Made by a program: the position numbers and the translations under genes. A model generated the notes under the pieces. It had not been told where the DNA came from. It searched no databases and was given only the letters and a program-made list of their open reading frames with translations. DNA of 64,000 bases. Source: Candidatus Heimdallarchaeota archaeon. Lineage in GTDB: Archaea; Asgardarchaeota; Heimdallarchaeia; Heimdallarchaeales; Heimdallarchaeaceae. The number at the start of each line of letters is the position of its first letter. Positions within the stretch are counted from its first letter, which is position 1. Shown in pieces: positions 8,060 to 16,364 of this stretch. The stretch spans positions 40,609 through 104,608 of the forward strand of contig JABCTC010000006.1 of assembly GCA_018238545.1 (NCBI GenBank), read 5' to 3'.

Positions 8060-8893
8060 ATGGATATAGAGCTTGTTGAAATATTTCCAAATTCAGTTAA
8101 ATTCATCCTTTCGGATGTTTCATTAGCTTTCGCTAATGCTCTTAGACGTTTAGCTTTGGCTGAAGTTCCATCATTAGTAATTGAGGATGTTTATGTATTA
8201 CGAAACACTTCACCGCTTTTTGATGAATTTATTGCACATAGATTAGGGTTAACACCCTTAAAATATGATATTGATGAACTCGATTTGAATTTCAGAGACA
8301 AATGTGATTGTGGCGGAATTGGTTGCAATTTATGCACAGTAACTTTAATGCTCTCAAAAGAAACAGATGCTCAAACCACAACCGTTGTTTACAGTGGTGA
8401 TATTGTATCAGCCCAAGAAGGAGTAGAACCTGTAACATCAAAGATTCCAATCGTTAAATTAGGACCAAATCAAGCACTAGAATTGGAATGTATGGCACAA
8501 CTTGGAATAGGAAAAGAGCACGCTAAATGGCAACCAGTTTCTGCAATGGGATATCAAGAATTCCCAATACCAGAAATAAATAAGAGTAAATGTACTAACT
8601 GTCTTGCTTGTATAGATGCTTGTTACAGGGGAGTATATCAAAAAGTAGGGGACGAAGTTCAAGTGACCAATCCTTTAAGTTGCACCTTATGCAATTATTG
8701 TCTTGATTTTTGTGAACCTGGTGCCATTGAAATTGGAAACGACCCTTCCAAAATAATTTTTTCATTTGAAACAAATAGCGGTATTCCTCCTTCAAAAATA
8801 CTTTCTAAAACAGGAGAAATACTTCTCACAAATATCGACGAATTCAAAAAGACATTAGAATCATCGTTATTAGAAAAAGAAGAAAAAGAATGA
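8060..8893 (+). CDS. rpoD: RNA polymerase subunit D (Rpo3) with ferredoxin-like insert
   Basis: 277 residues. The N-terminal dimerisation domain begins with FPNSVKFILSDVSLAFANALRR, the alpha-like motif. A CxCx4CxxC cluster (CDCGGIGCNLC, ~76-86) is followed by a ferredoxin-like domain with two four-Cys sets (CTNCLACIDAC and CTLCNYCLDFC, ~178-220). All eight cysteines are present, so two 4Fe-4S clusters could form. Rpo3 pairs with Rpo11 to nucleate RNA polymerase assembly. It heads the conserved archaeal cluster rpoD-L18e-L13-S9, with AGGTG before the start. Confidence 0.95.
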   Translation: MDIELVEIFPNSVKFILSDVSLAFANALRRLALAEVPSLVIEDVYVLRNTSPLFDEFIAHRLGLTPLKYDIDELDLNFRDKCDCGGIGCNLCTVTLMLSKETDAQTTTVVYSGDIVSAQEGVEPVTSKIPIVKLGPNQALELECMAQLGIGKEHAKWQPVSAMGYQEFPIPEINKSKCTNCLACIDACYRGVYQKVGDEVQVTNPLSCTLCNYCLDFCEPGAIEIGNDPSKIIFSFETNSGIPPSKILSKTGEILLTNIDEFKKTLESSLLEKEEKE

Positions 8894-8904
8894 GGTGAGC
8901 TTAA

Positions 8905-9270
8905 ATGCCAAGAAGAACAGGACCAACAGATCCAAATATTATACAGTTAATTAACCAGCTTAAGAAGAAATCAGCTGAAACAAATGTTTCCATTTGGAAA
9001 ACAATTGCTGAAAGAATAGAGAAACCTAGAAGAAAAAGGGCCACTACTAATCTCAGTAAAATAAATAGATACTCAAAAGAAAATGATATTATTATTGTTC
9101 CAGGTTCAGTTCTAAGTTCAGGGAAACTTGATCACCCTGTAACTATTGTGGCTCTTAAAACCACTGAACAAGCAAAGGAAAAAATACACGCAACAAAAAG
9201 TAAATTCCTTACTATTCATGAACTATTAGAATCTAATCATGAAGTTGGTAAAATGAAAATAATAATCTAA
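8905..9270 (+). CDS. rpl18e: Ribosomal protein L18e
   Basis: 121 residues, normal length for archaeal L18e (eL18). Recognisable segments are TGPTDPNIIQLINQLKKKS, the basic RRKRATTNLSKINRY and VVPGSVLSSGKLDHPVTIVAL; the L15/L18e Rossmann-like core follows. It is a large-subunit protein of archaea and eukaryotes only. It starts 11 bases after rpoD behind GAGGTGAGC, in the usual archaeal order before rpl13. Confidence 0.95.
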   Translation: MPRRTGPTDPNIIQLINQLKKKSAETNVSIWKTIAERIEKPRRKRATTNLSKINRYSKENDIIIVPGSVLSSGKLDHPVTIVALKTTEQAKEKIHATKSKFLTIHELLESNHEVGKMKIII

Positions 9271-9284
9271 TCAAGGTGAATTAA

Positions 9285-9755
9285 ATGGTAAAAACTGGAA
9301 AAAACGTTGTAACACAGTTAGTAACTCCCAAAATTATAATTGATGCAGATAATGCAATTTTAGGTCGTTTATGTTCTGAAGTTGCAAAATATCTACTAGA
9401 TGGTTATGCAGTAAATATTGTAAACTGTGAAAATGCTATAGTTTCTGGTAAAAAACACTCAATTTTAAATGAGTATAGAAACATGCACAAAATTCACACT
9501 GCAACTAATCCCCGAAGAGGACCTTTCCATCCTAAACGACCTGATAGATTAGTACGACGCACTGTTAGAGGAATGCTACCTTGGAAAAAAAGCAAAGGTA
9601 GAAATGCGTATCATAGACTGTTAACATATATTGGAATTCCAGATGAGTTTTCTAATTTAGAAATTATTAAACCGAAGTATGCTGATGCAAACAAACTGGA
9701 CTGCAAAAAGACAACTGTTGGAAATCTATGTAAAGAGTTTGGCTGGCAAGAATAA
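9285..9755 (+). CDS. rpl13: Ribosomal protein L13
   Basis: 156 residues. Typical uL13 features are IIDADNAILGRLCSEVAKYLL near the N terminus and the basic RRTVRGMLPWKKSKGRNAY region in the middle. It binds 23S rRNA and helps early large-subunit assembly. Preceded by AAGGTGAA; 14 bases after rpl18e and before rps9, the conserved order. Confidence 0.95.
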   Translation: MVKTGKNVVTQLVTPKIIIDADNAILGRLCSEVAKYLLDGYAVNIVNCENAIVSGKKHSILNEYRNMHKIHTATNPRRGPFHPKRPDRLVRRTVRGMLPWKKSKGRNAYHRLLTYIGIPDEFSNLEIIKPKYADANKLDCKKTTVGNLCKEFGWQE

Positions 9756-9765
9756 GGTGATTAAT

Positions 9766-10170
9766 ATGGGTAAAGTTATTGTATCGTCTGGAAAGAGAAA
9801 AACAGCAATTGCACGTGCAACTATTAAAGAAGGAAAAGGAAGAGTTAGAATAAATGGTGTTCCATTAGAAGTTCTACCCAATGAGCTGAAACGAGTAAAA
9901 ATAAATGAAGTATTCGTACTTGCGGGTGGTGAAAGAAGAGATTCTGTGGATGTCAAAGTTAAAGTAAAGGGAGGCGGATTTATGGGACAAGCTGAAGCCG
10001 TTCGTACGGCTATTGCAAGAGGTTTAATCGAATTTTTTGATGACATGGTTTTAAAAGAAGTTTTTGTCGCTTATGATAAAACAATCATTTCTGGTGATCC
10101 AAGAAGAACTGAACCTAAACATTTTGGTGGGAAAAGTTCACGTTCCAGATTTCAAAAATCCTACCGATAA
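9766..10170 (+). CDS. rps9: Ribosomal protein S9
   Basis: 134 residues from the ATG at 9766, behind TAAGGTGAT. The track extends 29 codons upstream into rpl13 and that extension is not real. Features include VSSGKRKTAIARATIKEGKG at the N terminus, the GGGFMGQAEAVRTAIARGL helix and the basic C-terminal tail GKSSRSRFQKSYR that reaches the tRNA in the P site. Small-subunit uS9; the cluster continues with rtcA rather than the commoner rpoN/rpoK. Confidence 0.95.
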   Translation: MGKVIVSSGKRKTAIARATIKEGKGRVRINGVPLEVLPNELKRVKINEVFVLAGGERRDSVDVKVKVKGGGFMGQAEAVRTAIARGLIEFFDDMVLKEVFVAYDKTIISGDPRRTEPKHFGGKSSRSRFQKSYR

Positions 10171-10198
10171 CTTTTTCCCTTCCCTTATTTTATTTTAA

Positions 10199-11245
10199 GT
10201 GAATAAAATGTTGACTGTTCTAGATTGTTCTATGGGTGAAGGGGGCGGATCAGTTGTTCGCATTTCTGTTGCATTGGCAGCAGCTGCTAGCTCTTCCTTA
10301 AAACTGATTAATATAAGATCTAATAGATCAAATCCTGGTTTAAGAGCTCAACACCTTGAAGCAATAAATGCTTTAAGACAACTGTCTGGTTTTGAAATTG
10401 CTGGTGCAGAGTTGGGGAGTAAGGAAGTATATATTCACCAATATGGAAAAAGAAGAAATGAGGCAGCTGTGCACATAAATACAGCTGGAAGTATATCTCT
10501 CGTTGCTCAAGCAGTTCAATATTATGCATTGAATAGGGAGGTCGAAATAGGATTAAACATACAAGGTGGAGCTACTCATGGCAAATGGGCTCCTTCAATT
10601 GAATTCATCACAAATGTTACTTTTAAAATTCTTGAAAAAATGAACAAAGTAATCGATGTAAAGATAGATCGACACGGTTTTTTTCCAAAAGGTGGAGCGC
10701 AATCCTGTTTTATATTTCGCCCCCATGATAGGATATTACCCCTGAATTTAACGGAAAAAGGCATTTTAGAAGAAATACATATTTTTTCAACAGCTTCCTC
10801 TCATCTTGAGAAAAGGAAGGTGGCTGAAAGACAGCTAGATTCTTTTGTTAAATTAGCAAAATCAACAGTAAACGCTGTACATCACATAAATTATGTGGAT
10901 AGCATATCTCCTGGAAGTGGTTTAACAGTTGTGAATCAGTATTCAACGGGAACTTCAAAGGGATGTTTTGTTCAAGGAGAAAAATTATTAACGGCAGAAA
11001 CTGTTGGTAAAATGTGTTGGAGACAATGGAAAAGCTTAGAGCAAGACTCAGCAGCTGTTGATATTCATACAGCTGACCAACTTATCGTTCCCATGGCCTT
11101 AGCCGAAGGAAATTCAACAATAACAACAGCTAGATTAACTAATCACACCAAAACAAACATAGAACTAATTCAAAAATTCACCCATGCAGTTTTTAAAGTA
11201 AATAAAGAAAATGGACATTATCTCATATCTGTTAAACAGCCCTAG
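10199..11245 (+). CDS. rtcA: RNA 3'-terminal phosphate cyclase
   Basis: 348 residues, standard for RtcA. It begins with DCSMGEGGGSVVRISVALA, the family N-terminal signature, then RSNRSNPGLRAQHLEAI, and HGKWAPSIEFI with DRHGFFPKGGA in the middle. Near the C terminus, NHTKTNIELIQKF holds the His expected to be adenylylated. The enzyme converts RNA 3'-phosphate to a 2',3'-cyclic phosphate with ATP. The start could be GTG at 10199 or ATG at 10208; no strong ribosome binding site decides. It follows rps9 by 28 bases, probably in one transcript. Confidence 0.93.
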   Translation: MNKMLTVLDCSMGEGGGSVVRISVALAAAASSSLKLINIRSNRSNPGLRAQHLEAINALRQLSGFEIAGAELGSKEVYIHQYGKRRNEAAVHINTAGSISLVAQAVQYYALNREVEIGLNIQGGATHGKWAPSIEFITNVTFKILEKMNKVIDVKIDRHGFFPKGGAQSCFIFRPHDRILPLNLTEKGILEEIHIFSTASSHLEKRKVAERQLDSFVKLAKSTVNAVHHINYVDSISPGSGLTVVNQYSTGTSKGCFVQGEKLLTAETVGKMCWRQWKSLEQDSAAVDIHTADQLIVPMALAEGNSTITTARLTNHTKTNIELIQKFTHAVFKVNKENGHYLISVKQP

Positions 11246-11421
11246 ACTAGCTGATTATTCATTTCTCGCTATTTCTTTCTTAACGACATATTTATATGAT
11301 GCTATACAAGTCGGAGTACGACATAAGAGTATAATTTCTATAAAAATTTACTCTATTGAATACGTTTAGTAATATAAACTAATCAAAGAAATATAAATGA
11401 AACATTAAGGACGTTGAAAAT

Positions 11422-12423
11422 ATGGGGCATAGAAGGGTAAGTGCTCCCCATCGAGGATCTCTAGGATATCGAAGGGTAAGAGCAAGAAGAACAGTACCTG
11501 CACCTCGCGCATGGCAAACATACGAGGGTGCTCCTAAGTTACTAGGTTTTCTTGGTATTAAAGCTGGAATGACACATTGCGAATATCTTGAAGATAGACC
11601 AAGAAGCCATTTAGTAAATAGGGAAGTTACTGTAGCGGTAACATGTATTGAAACACCACCAAATGTTGTATTTGGTTTACGTGGTTATAAAAAATCACCT
11701 TATGGTCTCAAAATTGTTGCTGATTTAATTACAACAGAGACAAAGGAAGAGCTTAAAAGAAGGGTTAAACTTCCTAAACAATACGATCTTGAGAAAGCAA
11801 AGAAAAATTTTGAAGACCACCTTGAGGAAATAGTTGAACTAAGAGCAATTGTTCATACTCAACCTTATCTCACAGGAGTTGGTATGAAGACGCCTCAAAT
11901 TGCAGAAATTAAAATTGGTTGCTCAAAAATTGAGGAAGGATATCAGTATGGTATTTCTCTTCTTGGGAAAGAAGTGCTTATTCGAGATGTATTCAAAGCT
12001 GGTGAATTTGTAGATTCTATTGGTGTAACAAAAGGAAAAGGTTTCCAAGGACCAGTAAAACGACATGGAATAAAAATCCTCCAACACAAGTCAAAAGCAA
12101 CTAAAAGGGGAGTAGGTTCAATCGGTCCATGGACACCTTCAAGAACAATGTGGACTATTCCAAGATCTGGTCAGATGGGTTTCAATATTAGAACCGAGTA
12201 TAACAAAAGGATAATGCAGATTGGTTCTGATGGATCACAAATCGTTCCTAAGGGAGGATTTGTAAGATACGGTGTTGTGAAAAACAATTACGTTTTGCTT
12301 AAAGGATCTGTTCCAGGTCCTAAAAAGCGTACAATTCTACTAAGAGAACCTGTTAGAAAAGCTCCACAACCTGAGAAAGAGCCACAAATACTCTATATCT
12401 CAACAAGGAGTCAACAAGGTTAG
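11422..12423 (+). CDS. rpl3: Ribosomal protein L3
   Basis: 333 residues, normal for archaeal uL3. Features: the basic N-terminal RRVSAPHRGSLGYRRVRARR, FLGIKAGMTH, and VTKGKGFQGPVKRHGI near the peptidyl-transferase loop. It starts the S10-type operon (L3-L4-L23-L2). Upstream TATA-like tracts (ATATAAAC at 11372 and ATATAAAT near 11391) suit a promoter, and AAGGACG precedes the ATG. Confidence 0.95.
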   Translation: MGHRRVSAPHRGSLGYRRVRARRTVPAPRAWQTYEGAPKLLGFLGIKAGMTHCEYLEDRPRSHLVNREVTVAVTCIETPPNVVFGLRGYKKSPYGLKIVADLITTETKEELKRRVKLPKQYDLEKAKKNFEDHLEEIVELRAIVHTQPYLTGVGMKTPQIAEIKIGCSKIEEGYQYGISLLGKEVLIRDVFKAGEFVDSIGVTKGKGFQGPVKRHGIKILQHKSKATKRGVGSIGPWTPSRTMWTIPRSGQMGFNIRTEYNKRIMQIGSDGSQIVPKGGFVRYGVVKNNYVLLKGSVPGPKKRTILLREPVRKAPQPEKEPQILYISTRSQQG

Positions 12424-12439
12424 GATTGAGGCGATAAAG

Positions 12440-13237
12440 ATGAACACAAAAATATATTCCATCAAAGGAAAAAAACTTTCGGAAACAATTGAACTACCAG
12501 AAGTATTCCAAACACAATTGCGACCAGATATAATTAAAAGAGCTGTACTTGCTGAACAAACCTGGAAGAGACAGCCAAAAGGCGTTAGTCCTATGGCTGG
12601 AAAATCAGTTGCTGTTGAGAATTGGGGACCTGGTCGTGGTGCTGCAAGAGTTCCAAGAATAAAAGGTTCTAGAACACACAGTGCTCAACGAACAGCTTTT
12701 ATCCCACAAGCACGAGGCGGTCACAGGGCCCATCCTCCTAGAGCAGAGAAGAAGATAATAGAAAAAATCAATCGAAAGGAGCATCTAATTGCTTTGAAAT
12801 CTGCTATAGCATATACAGCACAAAAAGAATCGGTGGGTCAAAGAGGGCATCGTTTTGATGATAAAACTGACTTCCCAATTGTTATTGAGTCAAAAGCAGA
12901 AGAACTGGCAAAGACTCAAGAGGTTGTTACACTGTTAGATAATTTAGGTCTATCTTTGGAATTATTAAGGGTGAAATTTGGTAAAAATGTTCGCCCTGGC
13001 AAAGGCAAAGGAAGAGGGCGTAAATACAAAGTACCTGTTGGTCCTTTAATAGTAGTAAGTAATAGTGAATGTTCTTTGGTCAAAGCAGGAAGAAATATTT
13101 TAGGTACCAATGTTGTTACTGTAAACAAACTTACAACTGAACTTTTAGCTCCAGGAACTCAACCTGGAAGACTAACAATCTGGACAGAAGATGCAATAAA
13201 ATCTTTGAATGAACGCTTTATTTCAGGTGATAAATAA
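12440..13237 (+). CDS. rpl4: Ribosomal protein L4
   Basis: 265 residues of the archaeal/eukaryotic uL4 type. The extended loop region carries MAGKSVAVENWGPGRGAAR and then the basic FIPQARGGHRAHPPRAEKK, which lines the exit tunnel; the C-terminal part (VTLLDNLGL, GPLIVVSNS) is the Rossmann-like core. It overlaps the rpl23 start by one base (TAATG), so translation is coupled. Confidence 0.95.
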   Translation: MNTKIYSIKGKKLSETIELPEVFQTQLRPDIIKRAVLAEQTWKRQPKGVSPMAGKSVAVENWGPGRGAARVPRIKGSRTHSAQRTAFIPQARGGHRAHPPRAEKKIIEKINRKEHLIALKSAIAYTAQKESVGQRGHRFDDKTDFPIVIESKAEELAKTQEVVTLLDNLGLSLELLRVKFGKNVRPGKGKGRGRKYKVPVGPLIVVSNSECSLVKAGRNILGTNVVTVNKLTTELLAPGTQPGRLTIWTEDAIKSLNERFISGDK

Positions 13238-13497
13238 TGGATCCGTACAAAATAATAGTAAAACCCCTTATCTCTGAAAAAGACTTCGAGTTAATTGAGA
13301 AAGAGAACAAGTTAGTTATCCAAGTTGCTCTGACCGCTACTAAGCACCAAATTAAAGAGGCGATGGAAAAATTGTACGAGGTTCAAGTTCTCAAAGTAAA
13401 CACCTTGATCACACCAAAAGGAACAAAGAAAGCTTATGTAAAACTAAGCGAATTCGATGATGCTGCAGATATAGCTTCACGAATGGGATTATTCTAA
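13237..13497 (+). CDS. rpl23: Ribosomal protein L23
   Basis: 86 residues, the archaeal length. YKIIVKPLISEKDFELIE opens the protein and KLYEVQVLKVNTLITPKGTKKAYV is the classic L23 segment. uL23 sits at the exit-tunnel mouth, the docking site for SRP and chaperones. Start codon overlaps rpl4 stop. Confidence 0.95.
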   Translation: MDPYKIIVKPLISEKDFELIEKENKLVIQVALTATKHQIKEAMEKLYEVQVLKVNTLITPKGTKKAYVKLSEFDDAADIASRMGLF

Positions 13498-13511
13498 AGG
13501 AAGTGAATTAG

Positions 13512-14249
13512 ATGGGTAAGAAAATATTAGTCCAAAGACGAGGTAGAGGAACATCACAATTCCGAGCTGCTTCCCATAAGAGAAAAGGTAGTGTCAAATA
13601 TAGAAAAATTACCAAAATTGAATATACTGACGAAATAATAATCGGTTCAGTAAAGGATATTGTACATGACCCTGGAAGAGGAGCGCCTGTAGCAATAGTT
13701 CTTTTTCAAGATGGATTGAAAAAAGTGATACTGCCCTCTGAAGGATTAAGAGTAGGACAAACTATCGAATATGGTACTGGTGCATCAGCTGTTATCGGTA
13801 ATACAATCCCCTTACAAGCAATTCCTGATGGATCTCCTGTCTTCAATATAGAATTAACCCCTGGAGATGGAGGTCGTTTAATCCGATCTAGTGGCGGATA
13901 TGCAACTATCTTAGGTCGTGATAAAGGAAAAGTAACTCTTCAATTACCAAGTGGTGAAATGAAAGAAATTCCTCAAAGGTGCCGAGCAACAATTGGTATT
14001 GTGGCAGGCGGAGGAAGAACCGAAAAACCATTTGTTAAAGCAGGAAATAAACATCATCTCAAAAAAGCAAAAGGGCATTATTATCCAAGAGTGAGAGGTG
14101 TTGCTATGAATGCGGTTTCTCATCCACATGGTGGTGGTGCACATCAAAGCCCTCCACGTGCAACAACCGTTTCAAGACATGCTCAACCTGGAAGAAAAGT
14201 TGGTCTTATTGCAGCAAGAAGAAGTGGAAGAAGAAGAGGCAAGAAATAA
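13512..14249 (+). CDS. rpl2: Ribosomal protein L2
   Basis: 245 residues. It has RRGRGTSQFRAASHKRKG at the N terminus, an SH3-like/OB core, and the late VRGVAMNAVSHPHGGGAHQ motif whose His is important for peptidyl transfer. It ends the cluster: rps19, rpl22 and rps3, which normally follow, are absent and a T-rich terminator comes instead. So the S10 operon has been broken here. Confidence 0.96.
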   Translation: MGKKILVQRRGRGTSQFRAASHKRKGSVKYRKITKIEYTDEIIIGSVKDIVHDPGRGAPVAIVLFQDGLKKVILPSEGLRVGQTIEYGTGASAVIGNTIPLQAIPDGSPVFNIELTPGDGGRLIRSSGGYATILGRDKGKVTLQLPSGEMKEIPQRCRATIGIVAGGGRTEKPFVKAGNKHHLKKAKGHYYPRVRGVAMNAVSHPHGGGAHQSPPRATTVSRHAQPGRKVGLIAARRSGRRRGKK

Positions 14250-14285
14250 TTTTGCCCTTTTATTTTTTATTTTTACATTTTTTAA
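14250..14285 (+). terminator. T-rich terminator after rpl2
   Basis: Repeated T runs (TTTTGCCCTTTTATTTTTTATTTTT and TTTTTT) directly after the rpl2 stop match archaeal intrinsic termination by oligo-T tracts. Confidence 0.5.
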
Positions 14286-14339
14286 TAAACATAGTCATTA
14301 AAAACCCAAGGCTAAGATATATTGATAAGGAGTATTAGA

Positions 14340-15083
14340 ATGACAAGTAAGAAAACATACGGAGATGTCGAGTTTATATTTGAAAAACCTCAAAACTTTG
14401 AAGGTTGTGTTCTCTTAAACGGATGGCATGGGATCGGAGAATGTGGCTTTATATCGATGAGTCATTTAGTTGAAAACCTAGGATTAGAACGCATCGGTTT
14501 CATCATTACAAATAACCTACCTCAGTTTATTTCTATCAAAAATGAGCAAATTACTTTTCCATTTGAAATTTATCGCAAAGATAATTTAGTCGTAATATTG
14601 CCCATTTTTGAACCAATAAAATCTGAACATTTGCTTTTTACCAAAACTATTGTTGAATGGTCTATTGAAGAGAAATTCCAACAGGCTATTCTTATTGGCG
14701 GGTTGGATAAGCGTTTGCAAGGTGAACATGCTGTCAAGGGGATTTACACCCGTTCTTTCAAAAGGGACACTTCTATTTCTTCTATCCCTGTTCTTGATGA
14801 AGGACTATATGTAACTGGTCCCTTAGCTTACATGCTCATGTTTTACGAGCTCAATCAATTCCCCGCTGTAGCTCTCTTACCATATGCGGAAAGATCACGA
14901 CCTGATCCTGTTGCCGCAAGTGTAGCAATAGAACAGATCAATCTCTTATTAGGTATTGGAATTGACACAGAAGGATTGCTGAAAGAAGCAGAAAAGATAG
15001 AGAAGGAAATCGAGTCGTTAATCCAAGCAAGCAAACCTACAAGGGATAGAGATAAAGATTCTGATCAAGGAATGTTTGTGTAG
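14340..15083 (+). CDS. PAC2-family protein (proteasome assembly chaperone-like)
   Basis: 247 residues from the ATG at 14340; AAGGAG seven bases upstream decides this start over the TTG at 14322. The N-terminal half resembles the PAC2 fold: VLLNGWHGIGECGFISMSHL, then FIITNNLPQF and LVVILPIFEP, then a strand-rich AILIGGLDKRL. Archaeal PAC2-family proteins are related to eukaryotic PAC2 and to archaeal PbaB. Some assist 20S proteasome alpha-ring assembly, while others have no known role. The C terminus is charged and helical. A second proteasome-chaperone-like gene lies at 31.5 kb. Confidence 0.75.
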   Translation: MTSKKTYGDVEFIFEKPQNFEGCVLLNGWHGIGECGFISMSHLVENLGLERIGFIITNNLPQFISIKNEQITFPFEIYRKDNLVVILPIFEPIKSEHLLFTKTIVEWSIEEKFQQAILIGGLDKRLQGEHAVKGIYTRSFKRDTSISSIPVLDEGLYVTGPLAYMLMFYELNQFPAVALLPYAERSRPDPVAASVAIEQINLLLGIGIDTEGLLKEAEKIEKEIESLIQASKPTRDRDKDSDQGMFV

Positions 15084-15097
15084 ACGAATAAAAAAAG

Positions 15098-15190
15098 TGG
15101 CGGACCAGACAGGATTTGAACCTGCGAACCCCGGCTTTCTTCAATAGATTTCCGGAGGCCGGTGCCTTATCCAGACTAGACTACTGGTCC
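15098..15190 (-). tRNA. tRNA-Arg (CCG) with intron
   Basis: Acceptor GGACCAG/CTGGTCC, anticodon stem CCGGC/GCCGG, loop CTCCGG plus A after intron removal (anticodon CCG), T arm GCAGG-TTCAAAT-CCTGT, discriminator G and encoded CCA. A 15-base insert (15137-15151 on the plus strand) sits between positions 37 and 38, the canonical site for archaeal splicing endonuclease. Confidence 0.9.
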
Positions 15191-15246
15191 ATTTTCTTTT
15201 TCAAATAATGTAGAATTTATTAAAACTAATTCATTGGTATAAAAAA

Positions 15247-16362
15247 CTAAATGTCGTAAGAGAAATCCTCCTCCTCTTGGAGTAGAAACTCTTCAGAAAT
15301 TGACAATTTAGCAACATCTTTGAATTTTTCTTTGGTTTTGAGCATAGTTAACACCATAGTCTTCAAAGCTTCTACAAGTTCTTCTAATCCCTTACCTTCC
15401 ATAGTAGAAACGTGATATTCCGTTTTGAACTCAGCTTTAGCTTCTTTAATTTGCTCGTCAGTGAGCAGGTCTACTTTGTTAAGTACTCTAATAGTAGGAT
15501 TATCACTGAACTCATTGGAAATATCCTCAAGCAAATTATTCTGTTCTTTAGCAGATAATTCGGCCTTTTTTGAGTAATCAAACATGTATACAATAACATC
15601 TGAAATATGCTTGATTGAAGCAATACTTTGAAGTTCAATTAAACTGCGTTCATCAAAAGGACGATCAAGTAAACCAGGTGTATCAACAATCTGAACGAGA
15701 GTTAAGCCAAAATTTGCATGACCAAACACTATCTGTTTTGTAGTAAAAGGATATTCACCCACTTCAGGTGATCCTGAGGAAATACACCTAACAAGAGAAG
15801 ATTTACCAACATTAGGGGCACCAGCAATGACTATCGTAGGGAGGATAGTATTAAAATCGGGTACAGATTTCAATTTTTTAACAATTCGGATAAGATACTT
15901 CACATCTCCACGAGCCTTTTTAACAAGAGACACATATCTACCTCCTGTTTCCTTTCTTATTGAAGCCATAACAATAGGGTGATTTGTATCATTTAGTTTC
16001 TGTAATTGTTCCCTCTCAATTTCACGTAACTGATTAGACATGCCTTTTAATCTGCCAAGTACCTTCTTGATTTTGTCAACACTCCCCACTAAATTACAAA
16101 GTTCTTGATAAAATGGATGAATATCTTCAACCCAAGGAAACAGATTAATTATGCTATCAATCTTTCTGGTTAATTCATCTGTTAAGGTATTAATTCTATC
16201 TTTTTCAAGAAAAGAAAGTTTTTGTTCTCTGCTAATTCTTTTCTTAATACGTGTTCGTCTAATAGCTTGGCTTTGTTGAAAAGCATTGTCTATGATTTCA
16301 TCTATGGGAGAGATATAAGTAACCCTTCTAAACGGGTTGCTTGTTTTAGGGTCATTTTTCAA
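15247..16362 (-). CDS. NOG1-like ribosome-assembly GTPase
   Basis: 371 residues. The N-terminal helical domain (to ~165) includes PFRRVTYISPIDEIIDNAFQ, the NOG1 signature. The GTPase domain carries G1 GAPNVGKSS (~181-189), the switch region EVGEYPFTTKQI, G3 DTPGLL (~226) and G4 NKVD (~295). NOG1 acts in large-subunit assembly in eukaryotes, and archaeal homologues are presumed to do the same. It lies 2 bases downstream of trpS, so the two are one transcription unit. Confidence 0.9.
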   Translation of the reverse strand: MKNDPKTSNPFRRVTYISPIDEIIDNAFQQSQAIRRTRIKKRISREQKLSFLEKDRINTLTDELTRKIDSIINLFPWVEDIHPFYQELCNLVGSVDKIKKVLGRLKGMSNQLREIEREQLQKLNDTNHPIVMASIRKETGGRYVSLVKKARGDVKYLIRIVKKLKSVPDFNTILPTIVIAGAPNVGKSSLVRCISSGSPEVGEYPFTTKQIVFGHANFGLTLVQIVDTPGLLDRPFDERSLIELQSIASIKHISDVIVYMFDYSKKAELSAKEQNNLLEDISNEFSDNPTIRVLNKVDLLTDEQIKEAKAEFKTEYHVSTMEGKGLEELVEALKTMVLTMLKTKEKFKDVAKLSISEEFLLQEEEDFSYDI

Positions 16363-16364
16363 TA

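Noticed and set aside
9679-9765. N-terminal extension of rps9 in the track
   Set aside because: Lies inside rpl13 in another frame. The ribosome binding site and S9 homology start at the ATG at 9766.
9726-10046. 106-residue minus-strand ORF over rps9
   Set aside because: Antisense shadow of a conserved ribosomal protein gene.
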